A stretch of DNA of 64,000 bases, taken from the NCBI GenBank assembly GCA_022793375.1, contig JAAWCS010000007.1:18433-82432 (forward strand), in the 5' to 3' direction. Both the position numbers and the translations under genes were made by a program. The number at the start of each line of letters is the position of its first letter. Positions within the stretch are counted from its first letter, which is position 1. A model generated the notes under the pieces. It did not search any database. It had not been told where the DNA came from and saw only the letters and a program-made list of their open reading frames with translations. The DNA comes from Lachnospiraceae bacterium (GTDB lineage: Bacteria > Bacillota > Clostridia > Lachnospirales > Lachnospiraceae). Positions 49,494 to 59,700 of the stretch are shown piece by piece.

Positions 49494-49915
49494 TTTATTC
49501 TAATTGCCTTCAAAGAGGTAGTATAGCTTGTTACGGGTGTAGTCACGCCTTTTGGTTTATACAAATTCATAAATATCTTTCCAGCAGTCTCCAAAATAGT
49601 AGAAACACTTGCGCCGCCGCCATTTGCGCCATTAAATCTCACTCTAACAGAATTGTTTAAATTTAAAACAAATACATCGCCTATCGATACATTTATCTGC
49701 GACGATCCTGTAATCAAGTACGTTCCAGGCGGTACATTGATAGATGCAACCTCTGTAGTCTCTCCTTCGGTAAGTTCTACTGCAGGAAACTCCCCACCAT
49801 ATATTGTTCCGATTCTGTCAATTTTCTCTTTAAGATACTCATTTTGTTCAGATAATTCTTCGATCCTTCTCAGCAATCCCAGCTCGCCAGTATTGCTTCC
49901 AGATGTAGTTCCCAT
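49490..49915 (-). CDS. Small prophage appendage protein (shared N-terminal module)
   Basis: 141 aa. N-terminal module MGTTSGSNTGELGLLRRIEE and a coiled coil (ELSEQNEYLKEKIDRI) precede a beta-rich domain (TEVASINVPPGTYLITGSSQ; FVLNLNNSVRVRFNG) like small phage tip or TNF-like folds. The GAGGGGG site and start region are duplicated at 49146-49220. It probably forms a trimeric appendage. Confidence 0.68.
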   Translation of the reverse strand: MGTTSGSNTGELGLLRRIEELSEQNEYLKEKIDRIGTIYGGEFPAVELTEGETTEVASINVPPGTYLITGSSQINVSIGDVFVLNLNNSVRVRFNGANGGGASVSTILETAGKIFMNLYKPKGVTTPVTSYTTSLKAIRIK

Positions 49916-49933
49916 ATTTTCCCCCTCTTTCTA
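49859..49933. repeat. 75-bp direct repeat, copy 2 (appendage gene start region)
   Basis: Partner of 49146-49220. It covers the ribosome-binding site and first codons of the 49490-49915 gene. Confidence 0.85.
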
Positions 49934-49935
49934 TA

Positions 49936-51426
49936 TTACAATTCTCTCGCCGTTTTCCATGTCCCATTCGCTCTGTAAATAATATGAAACTTTGTATTAG
50001 CGTCAATGGCCATAATAGACGCATCACCGGAACCGCTTGTGATATAAATGCCCCTCGTATAGGCGGGAAAACCTGTGTTGTTTCCTTGCGATGGTACTGT
50101 AAATAAAAAACTTCTTTTCTGATCAACACCGGGTAGCTCTGTCAATACGACAGCGGTTGCGTCGAGCTTTGTATCGGATTGACCGGCCCATTCTTTCCAC
50201 AATCCGCCTGTTAGATAACGATACAAAACACGCCCAGAATTATATTCTCGTATGGTCTGACTTGGGTAACCGACTCCCGTAGATTTCTCAACCTTTAAAG
50301 TAAAAGCTTTTGTAAATGGACAGTTACTTAATGTTTCCGCCGTTGCGGTTGCCTCGCAATAATAACTTCCAGGCTTAATATAATCATTCAAGTCTGCATT
50401 TTCAGGAATCTCTATACCGCCGGATAATTGATATGTATTCCTTTCCAATTCATCCACCTTATCAAACCATTCTTGCATCCCGCTCAAAATCACCGTCCCC
50501 GGCTCCGCATCCGGATAAGCCCCGGCAATACTCATCATATACCGCTGCGCCGGCGGCTCCAGGCATACGATCTTTACAGCGCCGTCCGACCGGATCACAT
50601 CCGTAATTGACGCCGCGATCCTGCTTTCCTCTAGAGACAGCACCGGGCCGGAACGCACGATATCCCACTGGCCGCCATAGCCGGCCGTCATACCCTCAAC
50701 GGCGATCGTGGCTTCATAGCGATCCACGTCCTCATTTAAAGCAAAGGCAGATGGTTCTACCAAAAACACCACCGTATTGTCCACAACTCCCAGTTTCTGT
50801 GCCGGCACGCCCTTTAGTGTAAGATGGATGTCAACCTCTGGCAGATCGGCGGCGTAAAAAGTCATCTGTGCATAGCCTGCCTGGTAGTCCATAATAAGGC
50901 TGTAAGCATACCTTTCGGTATCATCGTCTCCTGCAAAAAAATGGAATGGCGTCATGTCCTCGCGCATCTGCGGAATAGTGACAGTTTGTTGATATGGTGC
51001 AGCACTGCCTGTCCAGCCGGCGGCTGGTAAGGTAACCTGAATATCCATACTAGATCCGTCTGCGCCGCCGGCCCCGCCGGTGAGCACATATTTTTGATCG
51101 ATATCGTCCCAAGTATACATAAGTCTGGGATCAACCGTATCGTCAATATATGTGCGTTCTACTTCGCCGACTTCCGGGAAATTTTCATATGCGCCATAAA
51201 AAGGGGGCTTTTGCCCAACGGGTATTTGAAAATTAAAAGAGGTAACATCCCCATTTGTTTCGGACGTTACCGCTGCTCCTTCATTATAATTAACGATGGT
51301 TGTTGTTCCTGCTTTTACTTTTGGTGTGTCACCTTTTTCACCTTTAAGAGATAATCTCTGTTCTTCTGTTAAATCCTCCCAAGTTAAAGGATCGCCTTTA
51401 ACTCTACCTAAATCTAAACTTGGCAT
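49936..51426 (-). CDS. Prophage tail fibre protein with collagen-like segment and pyocin-knob-like domain
   Basis: 496 aa. N-terminal SLDLGRVKGDPLTWEDLTEEQ with a short collagen-like GEKGDTP is typical of fibre attachment regions. A middle domain (about 125-320; DIQVTLPAAGWTGSAAPYQQ) follows. A C-terminal region (about 345-430; LNDYIKPGSYYCEATATAETLSNCP pattern, RVLYRYLTGGLWKEWAG) fits the pyocin_knob family. The DNA of the middle domain (about 50450-51100) is richer in GC than the flanks, suggesting module exchange. AAAGGAG precedes the ATG. Confidence 0.8.
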   Translation of the reverse strand: MPSLDLGRVKGDPLTWEDLTEEQRLSLKGEKGDTPKVKAGTTTIVNYNEGAAVTSETNGDVTSFNFQIPVGQKPPFYGAYENFPEVGEVERTYIDDTVDPRLMYTWDDIDQKYVLTGGAGGADGSSMDIQVTLPAAGWTGSAAPYQQTVTIPQMREDMTPFHFFAGDDDTERYAYSLIMDYQAGYAQMTFYAADLPEVDIHLTLKGVPAQKLGVVDNTVVFLVEPSAFALNEDVDRYEATIAVEGMTAGYGGQWDIVRSGPVLSLEESRIAASITDVIRSDGAVKIVCLEPPAQRYMMSIAGAYPDAEPGTVILSGMQEWFDKVDELERNTYQLSGGIEIPENADLNDYIKPGSYYCEATATAETLSNCPFTKAFTLKVEKSTGVGYPSQTIREYNSGRVLYRYLTGGLWKEWAGQSDTKLDATAVVLTELPGVDQKRSFLFTVPSQGNNTGFPAYTRGIYITSGSGDASIMAIDANTKFHIIYRANGTWKTAREL

Positions 51427-51442
51427 ATAATCACTCCTTTAT

Positions 51443-52663
51443 TTATATTGTTAATATTAAATGTCCTTCTTCATTTATTTTTGCATCCAATGGGGCGTCC
51501 CCTTCTGTGTAAAACATATGTAAATGGTCATCCATTATTTGAAAAGCATATTGCCCGGATACAGTATGAACAACCCCGTCATCGCCTTTTTCGCCTTTGA
51601 ATTCACCACGATTCAAACGATCCACTAAATCATCGCCAACCGATTTTGCGTAAGCGGAAGCGGCATTTGCTTTATCCGTTGCTTTGTTGGTTTCAGATAT
51701 TGCAGCGAATGTCTGATTGATAACATTTTGTGAATCTGTTTGGCGCTTTGACTCCGCCTGCTGACGAGCATTTTCGTTCGTTTCTCTTTGAACTTCCGAG
51801 GAAGTTCGTATGCTTTCGTTTTCGATACGAACAAGCTCATTTTCCTTTCTTTTATCTTCTTCGTTGGCAAAATCAATAGCTTGTTGAATTCGTAAATTCT
51901 CTGCGTTATTTCGCTCATTCTCAGCGGATTCTACATCCGACACAAGCGCCTGCATTATATCTGTCTGTGTAACAGCACTTTGTGTGGCATTTTCGGCATT
52001 TAAAATAGCGGCAGCAGTATCGTGTTGGCGTTTTTCCTCATTTGCGTTTCGCAATTGTTCTGCTTGTTCGGCAATGTCCTGAAATGCTCTTAAATTATCG
52101 GTTGCGCTAATTGCTTCTTCCGTGGCTTCTTTGCATGTGTCTGTTTGAGCTCTGCTTTCAGAAATAACAGATAAGGTTTCATTTATTATATCAACGATAT
52201 CTGCTTCAAGTTTGTTTACTTGATTTATTTTACTAATAAGCAAGCCGAATTCATCGGATGAAACTACGTATCCGATGTCAAAAGACGACTTTGACACCGT
52301 TAGAAAGAAAGGGAAGGATGTCAAGGTGCGGTTTTCGTTTTTATCCATTATGGATATTTCATAATCGCCTTGACCAGCAACCGCCGACATTTGCTGTGTT
52401 ATTTCCACCCGGATGGTATTCTCATCAAGGATTTCGCAAGTATTGAATACGGAGGTGTGATCTGGTTTGGTTCCCCGAATCACCACCTCAACAGAATCTT
52501 TGTTTACGCTGTATGGCTGTGTTTCATTTAGCAGTGTGATATCAACGTATCTTGTGCTATGTCCGTCGCCCTGTACCCCTTTAACAAACAAGAAATTGTT
52601 TGTGCTTGCAAAATCTACCGTGTAATTTTGAATAAGAGGCGTTATTGAATTTTCATTCCCCAT
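51443..52663 (-). CDS. BppU-family baseplate upper protein
   Basis: 406 aa. Residues 1-125 (VDFASTNNFLFVKGVQGDG; SVEVVIRGTKPDHTSVF; GDYEISIMDKNENRTLTSFPF) match the N-terminal BppU domain of lactococcal-type baseplates. Residues about 140-350 are a long Ala/Gln/Asn-rich coiled coil. A collagen-like GEKGDDG and a small C-terminal knob (DDHLHMFYTEGDAP) end it. It probably links the tail tip to the receptor-binding proteins encoded next. AAAGGAG precedes the ATG. Confidence 0.82.
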   Translation of the reverse strand: MGNENSITPLIQNYTVDFASTNNFLFVKGVQGDGHSTRYVDITLLNETQPYSVNKDSVEVVIRGTKPDHTSVFNTCEILDENTIRVEITQQMSAVAGQGDYEISIMDKNENRTLTSFPFFLTVSKSSFDIGYVVSSDEFGLLISKINQVNKLEADIVDIINETLSVISESRAQTDTCKEATEEAISATDNLRAFQDIAEQAEQLRNANEEKRQHDTAAAILNAENATQSAVTQTDIMQALVSDVESAENERNNAENLRIQQAIDFANEEDKRKENELVRIENESIRTSSEVQRETNENARQQAESKRQTDSQNVINQTFAAISETNKATDKANAASAYAKSVGDDLVDRLNRGEFKGEKGDDGVVHTVSGQYAFQIMDDHLHMFYTEGDAPLDAKINEEGHLILTI

Positions 52664-52704
52664 AAAGACTCCTTTCGTCTAAAATAAAAAAGCAGAAGAG
52701 TATC

Positions 52705-52917
52705 TTATGTGGTCTCATTTTGCGATACTTCTTCTATAGAATTTTCATCTTGCTTTTTTATTTCCTCTAAACACTCTTTATTTAACTGTCCATAATACGT
52801 TTTTTCTATATCATTATAAACATCTTTTAAAATAAAATAAGCGGCCCCTATATCAAGTCCGCTGTTTTGAATTACATGATGGATTGTTTCTTTCAATAGT
52901 TGGTAATTTTTAATCAT
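52705..52917 (-). CDS. Small prophage protein between tail-tip and BppU genes
   Basis: 70 aa: helical, charged, no signal or membrane segment (NYQLLKETIHHVIQNSGLD; ILKDVYNDIEKTYYG). The GAAGGAG site and tight spacing support a real gene. Function unknown; similar small genes (often DUF-labelled) occur beside tail genes in firmicute phages. Confidence 0.65.
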   Translation of the reverse strand: MIKNYQLLKETIHHVIQNSGLDIGAAYFILKDVYNDIEKTYYGQLNKECLEEIKKQDENSIEEVSQNETT

Positions 52918-52932
52918 ATGCTTTCTCCTTCA

Positions 52933-55881
52933 TTATGATAAACAGTATATACTTGAGTGACTTATTGAACCAATTTCGTGTATTTCTACTCCTGCCACAG
53001 TTACAGTTTTTGCTTTTACATCAGTAATAACATCCCTACGAGTCCATGTTGCAGGGCGTCCGTTTACCAATAGTCTATTTATATCAATAGATGCTGTTTT
53101 TAAATCCTTTATAGTTGCATTATTTGCAATAAGATTATTTATATCTGCTGTTTTTACATATAGGTTTTGAATGTTTGCAACATTAGTCTCTAGTGAATCT
53201 ATTCTTGCTTTTGCCGCATCTAAACTGGAAATGGTTGCATAATTAGCGGCAACTGTATTAGCAGAGATATAATTCGATTCAATAGTGCTTATTCTTGCTT
53301 TTGCCGCCTCCAAGCTTTGGATCGTAGCATAGTTAGCGGAAAGTTTTACCGTAGCGTCTATGTATGCGGCAGTTACTTTATTTGCAACTAAACTATTGAA
53401 ATTATTTAAAGCGCCGCCGGTTACTCCAAAACTTCGATCGGCTGTAAAACCATTATTAAAATTTCCATGCGTACCGTTTCCGTTGTATGTTAATCCGCCA
53501 AATGTGCTTCCGATATCAACGCCATTGATTTTTGCACCGGTAAAGGTCGCATATCCGGTAAGACTATTTAATTGCCATTTACCATTTGTGGCTTTTATAT
53601 AACTATCGCTGATTTCTGCGCCGCCAATCTTACCGGATTCTGCAACGATTTTTCCGTCTTGATCTACCGAGAATTTTCCGTTGCCGGCCCAGAAAGCCCA
53701 GTTAGAGCCATAAGTTCCCATTCCTGTAGATTTAGAGTTTTTTTGATTTGTAAATGAAAGATTGTTAAATATAGCGTTTTTAGTGATTTCCCATCCGGCG
53801 ATATTGCCTGATTTAGAGGTTAAATAACCTTGCGGTGTTACAGAAAATGTACCATTGCCATTGATAAATTCCGTACCTTCAATAATCGATCCGGCTATAT
53901 ATCCGGCAATGACAAATTGAGCAAGTAAACCAAAGTCATTGTAGGTTATTCCCTTTTTTGTGTATTGTACACGTCCTAAAGCGGTTTTAATGGTCTTTAG
54001 ATTGTCATCACTAAATAAAATCTGCCCGCCGCCAAAGAAAATAGTATCGCCTGCATGGCTTGTATTTTGCTTATTGCGGATAATCATTCCTCTGTCGTCA
54101 ACAACAATATCCGATTGGGCGGAGTGTAAAGATTGTCCGGCGGCTAACAAACCGTCTGCAAGCATTTTACTAATGTCAGTAGCTTCTTTATTCCCACGAT
54201 TCCAATTTGAAGAATTGAATGAGACAGAAGTAGCAGTAGAAGATGCGATTTTTAATGCATCGGTAACGTTCTGAAATACATCGGAGGTTTTTAATTTCAT
54301 AATATTTCCAAACGTTACCTTGAAATCACTCTCATCATACAGATTTCTTTCAATTGATAAAATCCTTGCTTTTATTTTAAAATCATCACGCAGACAAATA
54401 TGTATATAATTTCCCACTTCAAACTTTTGCGACACTATGTTAAATTCAGGAATTAAATAAATATTTCCCATATCACAATCAAACTGCAGTGTTGGCTGAG
54501 ATACCTTGGCAAGTTCTTCTTGCGCATAATCCAACATTTCATGCAGCATATCCATTCGTTCGGAATCTGTCATAGTATCCGTTACAACAAAGTTAGAAGA
54601 AGATAATTCGTCCTCTCGAATAAATTTTGAAAGTTCCTTTCGCTGCTGCGCTGTAAAATTATTCTCCATGGATACGGAAGATATAATATTGTTCATTTGC
54701 GTTTCAACTGATTTTTGCTGTTTTTTTAAATCGGCAATTTGTTTTTCAATAATTTTAATCTGAGAGGTAATTGCTTGAATAGAATTGAAACAAGGAAGAT
54801 ACAGGGACGTATAATCTTTATGGCCAGGCGCACCTTGTCCTGCTTTTATCATGATCGACTGTTTGTTTTCATACGACGACAATTGTTCTTTTAGCGGAAT
54901 TAAACCGTATTCAGACCAATTTGTGCTTTCGGACGAAGAAGGCATTTTCTCATGCTCTAAAAAATGGATTTGATTGTAATATCCTTGATATTGAGTGATT
55001 AAATCCTCATATGTTTTTACATTGGTATTCCATTTTTTCTTCCAATTTTCATACGCTTCATATAACCCGCTGCTCATATATTTTAAATCATGGAAGTATT
55101 CAAGGTTATAAATTTTGTCGTATCCAATATTTACTTCTCTGAGATTTAGCTCATCGGCTCCTAATACAGTTAAACAGGTTTTAATATCGTCGGTAGAAGA
55201 GGAGATATTTGTGTTTTTGAGCAGGTTATTATAAGAGATATAAATATTGGTGTCCTCGCCAACAGAACTTTCTTTGTAGACGTTTATCCTGTGATTAAGC
55301 GTATCAAAAATAAAAACACATTGAAATGCTTTTGAAACAGTAGAAGTAAAAAAGGAATAAACGTCTTGCTTTGTAATCTCAAAGCATCTCTGCATCGTAT
55401 ATAATTCCGTATCCACATGTCCAATCGTCCAATCCGGATATTTTTCTAATGCAAGATGCAGCAGGCTTTTATGCGGATCGGAGAGATTATACAGAGAAAC
55501 GCCGTCGATGCTTTCGGTACTTCCCATATTGATTGTAAAATTTTCTAAATATTTTTGGGCTAAAATTACTTCTTCGCTGATAGCAACACATTGTTTGTTT
55601 TCATATTCGGTTCCTTCGGATTGAATTTGAACCGAACTGATTATAAATCGTCCTTCTTCCGGAACTTCAATATACTGCAATTCGCATATCGTATCATACA
55701 AATCATTTTTAATCGTATCGTTATAAAGATAAGTCGTAAACGATATTTCGTTACAGTCTATAAATTTTTGTGTACTTTTCTTTTCGGCGCATTTTATAGA
55801 ACCAAGCCTGTCGCCGTTTGCTTTACACAAAATAAAAGAACGAACGGATATATTATCATACGGATTCCTTTCTATTTGCAT
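52933..55881 (-). CDS. Prophage tail-tip/tail-associated protein (Tal-like)
   Basis: 982 aa. The N-terminal half (about 1-560) is the tail-hub type (SFILCKANGDRLGSIKC; LSIERNLYDESDFKVTFGN). A coiled coil (about 300-430) splits it. The C-terminal part is a beta-rich spike with repeats around ANYATIQSLEAAKARI and ANYATISSLDAAKARI (about 830-910). It would form the hub beneath the distal tail protein. No clear peptidase catalytic motif is visible. Its first 10 bp overlap the 3' end of the distal tail gene. Confidence 0.8.
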   Translation of the reverse strand: MQIERNPYDNISVRSFILCKANGDRLGSIKCAEKKSTQKFIDCNEISFTTYLYNDTIKNDLYDTICELQYIEVPEEGRFIISSVQIQSEGTEYENKQCVAISEEVILAQKYLENFTINMGSTESIDGVSLYNLSDPHKSLLHLALEKYPDWTIGHVDTELYTMQRCFEITKQDVYSFFTSTVSKAFQCVFIFDTLNHRINVYKESSVGEDTNIYISYNNLLKNTNISSSTDDIKTCLTVLGADELNLREVNIGYDKIYNLEYFHDLKYMSSGLYEAYENWKKKWNTNVKTYEDLITQYQGYYNQIHFLEHEKMPSSSESTNWSEYGLIPLKEQLSSYENKQSIMIKAGQGAPGHKDYTSLYLPCFNSIQAITSQIKIIEKQIADLKKQQKSVETQMNNIISSVSMENNFTAQQRKELSKFIREDELSSSNFVVTDTMTDSERMDMLHEMLDYAQEELAKVSQPTLQFDCDMGNIYLIPEFNIVSQKFEVGNYIHICLRDDFKIKARILSIERNLYDESDFKVTFGNIMKLKTSDVFQNVTDALKIASSTATSVSFNSSNWNRGNKEATDISKMLADGLLAAGQSLHSAQSDIVVDDRGMIIRNKQNTSHAGDTIFFGGGQILFSDDNLKTIKTALGRVQYTKKGITYNDFGLLAQFVIAGYIAGSIIEGTEFINGNGTFSVTPQGYLTSKSGNIAGWEITKNAIFNNLSFTNQKNSKSTGMGTYGSNWAFWAGNGKFSVDQDGKIVAESGKIGGAEISDSYIKATNGKWQLNSLTGYATFTGAKINGVDIGSTFGGLTYNGNGTHGNFNNGFTADRSFGVTGGALNNFNSLVANKVTAAYIDATVKLSANYATIQSLEAAKARISTIESNYISANTVAANYATISSLDAAKARIDSLETNVANIQNLYVKTADINNLIANNATIKDLKTASIDINRLLVNGRPATWTRRDVITDVKAKTVTVAGVEIHEIGSISHSSIYCLS

Positions 55882-56693
55882 ACAAACCCTACTTTCCTTG
55901 GAAGTTTAAAATTAAATGTCATAGTGATATCTGCATTTGCTTTTAATTGATTTTTTCCAGACAATAAGCGAATGAAATGCATGTTAAAATCGTTTAGAAT
56001 AATTCGGTCAGAAGCAGAACTTACCAGTATTTCATTTTTTGAATCCATAGTAATTATTTCATTTGCTTTTATGTTTTTTATTACCGTTGTCCATCCGTGA
56101 TCTGAAAGATTTGTTATTTCTAAATAGGGGATGGGAGAGGCTGATTGGATGATTACTTTTGGTAAAAGATAGTTGTATAGATCATCCGAAGAATTATAGA
56201 ATAAAAAAGATTTCTCGGATTGGACTTGATAGACAGAATGAAAGTCCTTTGACCAGGCAAATTGTGAATCGCATTCCATTTGAAGGATAATGCCAGCTAC
56301 TTTACCAGAAGATTTTCGATAAAAAACATTTGTTACACGAACATAAAAATATATCAGTTCATCAAACACATAGGAATAAATCTGCATTTTTTTATAACCA
56401 CGAAATCCAGTCAATTGTCTGAGGACTTCTCGGCATTCATGCTCTGTAAAATATAGATTCGTGTTGTTGCAGCCATTTTTTATGATTGTGGCCTGAGGCT
56501 TTAATTTATTCGTATATTTGGAACCTAAATAAATCGGAACCGGATTATAACCAATATAACTTTCAATCGTCTCGTAATCCATTCCCAAATCGCATTCGGA
56601 ATTGGACGCACTAGAATCAAACGATGCAAGCATCAAACCGTAATCGGACAATTTAAAATCACCAATGGACATATCCTTTCCAAATAATTCCAT
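55872..56693 (-). CDS. Prophage distal tail protein (Dit-like)
   Basis: 273 aa. Position between the tape measure and the tail-tip genes, length, and the segments FKLSDYGLMLASFD at the N-terminus and ILQMECDSQFAWS in the middle fit phage tail family/Dit proteins, which form the hexameric hub joining tail tube and tip. A GGTGGTG site precedes the ATG. It overlaps the next gene by 10 bp. Confidence 0.8.
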   Translation of the reverse strand: MELFGKDMSIGDFKLSDYGLMLASFDSSASNSECDLGMDYETIESYIGYNPVPIYLGSKYTNKLKPQATIIKNGCNNTNLYFTEHECREVLRQLTGFRGYKKMQIYSYVFDELIYFYVRVTNVFYRKSSGKVAGIILQMECDSQFAWSKDFHSVYQVQSEKSFLFYNSSDDLYNYLLPKVIIQSASPIPYLEITNLSDHGWTTVIKNIKANEIITMDSKNEILVSSASDRIILNDFNMHFIRLLSGKNQLKANADITMTFNFKLPRKVGFVCK

Positions 56694-56766
56694 TTTTTCA
56701 CCACCATTCTTTTTGAAATAAATAATGACCGCATCTATATCTCAAAATGTGGTCATTACTATTAAT

Positions 56767-59700
56767 TTACATTCCCCTTCTAAAATTCCTGTTTATTTCC
56801 CCAAGAATCTTATTTGTAGTTCCGGCTGCAACTTTTTGCATAGTTCCGATCAGCTGTTCTGTGCCATTGAAATCACCGTTAAACTCATTCAGTTTATCAA
56901 TATGCAATGTTACATTTGGACTTCCAGTCTTTGTAAATTCAGGCATTTTATAAGGTTCACCAATGCTAGAGACATCCCATGTTTTTGGCATACTTTCCAA
57001 CATCGGCGCAAGATTCATCATTGCCCGTGTTTGCTCGGGCGTCAAAACAGCTTCCCCAAATTTTGCAAAAACAGCCGTATCTTCACCGACCGATTGAGCA
57101 AGCTCATTATAAGGATTATTTCTATCCTCTTTGATAATGCCGCCTTTTGCATATCTGGATACAAGAGCTGGGCGTGTACTGCCAGTATATTTGTTTTTAT
57201 TTTGAACCTGAGAGCCATTATGTTTCGCAAATGTTTTATTGTCTTGTGTAGATGTAATTTCTTCTTTCTGGATAACAGGTTGCTGTGTTTGTGCTGCTCC
57301 CATCCTTCCTAATGCATCAGCTGCAGTATTAGCCGCGGCCGCTACAGAATCGGCGCCGGAAGCGATTGAAGAAAGAGCGCTTACGACACTATTAACATTG
57401 TATCCTCGTTCAAGCATATTAACCAAGCTATTCTGCAATATATTGGTCATTGCATTTAAGTTCTCTTCACTGTAATAGGAGGACACCAGTTCATTTACCA
57501 AATTGTCTGCGCGTGTACCAAACATGTATGACATAGATTCTGCCGTAACATTGGCTTGCTCTTGCAGCCCGTATACATAACTCTGTACGCCAATAATAGC
57601 GGCAATAAATGCACTTGACCCTGCCGATAAAACTTCGCCATAACCTGCAATCGCATTTGCGCCGGTAATCCAAGGAGATATTACTGCATCGGACACAATT
57701 ATGCCATGCTGTTGTGCGATCAAAGCAATTTGTTCGCCTATAATAGCCGTGTTTGCTTTTACCGTATTTAAGGAATTGGAAATTAGAAGTTCTTTGTTTT
57801 CGAGAGTAGATTCTAAAGCTTCAATTTCTTTGCTGCGTTCTGCTTCAAAGGCTTCATAGTTTTTATTTAAAGCGTCCAGCTGCGTTTTAACACTATGATC
57901 GTATTCGTAATCCGCTAAATCCTGTTTAGACTTTGCAAGTTCTTCTTCCAGTTTTTTTCGCTTTGCAATTGTAGACGCCGAAGTATCGTTCTGCATCGCG
58001 GCAATTTGACGTTCTAAATTGGCAATACTTTTGCTCTTTTCAGCAATGGATTGTTCATAGTCGTGCAAATCTTTAGCAGCATTTAATGCCTCAATCCGTG
58101 CATCGGTAGATTCTTTATAGGCGCTGATTTCATCTTCTATAGTTTTAATCTCTTCATTAACTCTTGTCTCATTCAGCTTATAAATAGCATCTTCCAACGA
58201 TTTTGCACTGTCTACCGCATTCCATTGTTCGCCTGATAATTCAGCTAACTTATCCATATACTCAGTAGAAGAGTATTTTCCGGCAAGATAATCCTCATTC
58301 AGCTTATCGATGGCATCTCCATATTGTTCCACCTGATACTGCGCTAATTCGTATTGTTGTGCATACAAACCGAGTGTTGCAATCGCCTGATCGGTCCATG
58401 TTCCTTTGCCATCGGATACACGGATATCGTTGAAGTCATCAAACAGCCCGGCAAGGTTGTCCAGTTCGGAACCAATATTGCCAAACTCTGTCTGTACACG
58501 ATCAAATACGTTCCAGTTTAATTCTAATAGTTCATTGTCGAACCCTTCGATTGCTGTTTTGCAATCAAGCAGTTTGCCCTCTACAGAAGTGAGAGCGTTT
58601 TGCATTTCCAACCATTCCTCTGTTCCGTGTTGTACCCTTCCGGATGTAATGGCGTCGTTCAACTGTTGTGTCAAACGTGCTTTTTCGGTTTCTAAAATGT
58701 TTAATTGCTTCTGAGATTGTTCGATTTGCTTAGAATAAAAACTTTCGCCAATCTGATTTCCGGCTTCTTCTAATAATCCGATCTGTTTCTTTATCAAATC
58801 AATCGAATCATCACGAATATCAAATTGATCGGTAAAGTCATCTGCGATATTATTAAATTTGTCAAGCTCTAACTGCCGGATCTGTGTCTTTAGTTCCTCT
58901 AGCTTTTGAGTACATCCATTTACTTCATCGGCCCATCCCTGGTAGGCTTCCATTGCTTCAACAACCGCTTCGTTTCCATCACCGATAAAGTCCGCAATCT
59001 GAACGGCGCCGTTTACAATTTTGTCCTGTAAATCAGAATCCAGTCCAGAAAGAGCTTCATTGGCCTTTTGACGGTACATAGCAAGCGCATCGGTATAATT
59101 GCTGACTTCTTCATCTAAAATACCTATCTGGGTCGATAAGAGCGTATTCTTGGCATCGGCGCCAAATACATTGTTCATGCCTTTTTCAAGTAATTCAAAT
59201 GCATTTGTAAGCACTTCGACACGTTGTTTAAAGAAGTCAATCGCTTTTTGGAATGGATCGCCTGCAGAGCCAGCAGAGTCTTTTGCGGCATTATTCAACG
59301 TATCTTTCTCGGCTTCAAGCTGTTTTATTTTATCGGCATATCCATGTCCGCCGGCGCCGCCGTTGGTATCAAAAGTTGTCTGGAGATTTTTCAGAACTTC
59401 GATCTGCGCATCTATGTTTGAAATAGCATCGGCATATCCTTTGATATCAAGTTCAAGCTGAGACTGGAAATCATCCAGGTCTATTTTTTGAAGCGTATAA
59501 TTGGACGTAGTTGTATTAAAACCGCCAGAATTTAGTTCTTTCTTAATGCCTTTGCCGGATGTAGAACCACCGCCGCCATAAATTCCTGAGTTGCCAGAGC
59601 GTTCGCCTTTTGCTGCAAATTTGACTGAGTTGGCTAAATCCCATATTTTTTTCTGTAAATTGTCAAAGGATGTCTGGGAGTTTATGCTATTGATATGGAT

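Noticed and set aside
52705..52917. Small holin
   Set aside because: The 70-residue protein is charged and lacks any membrane segment.
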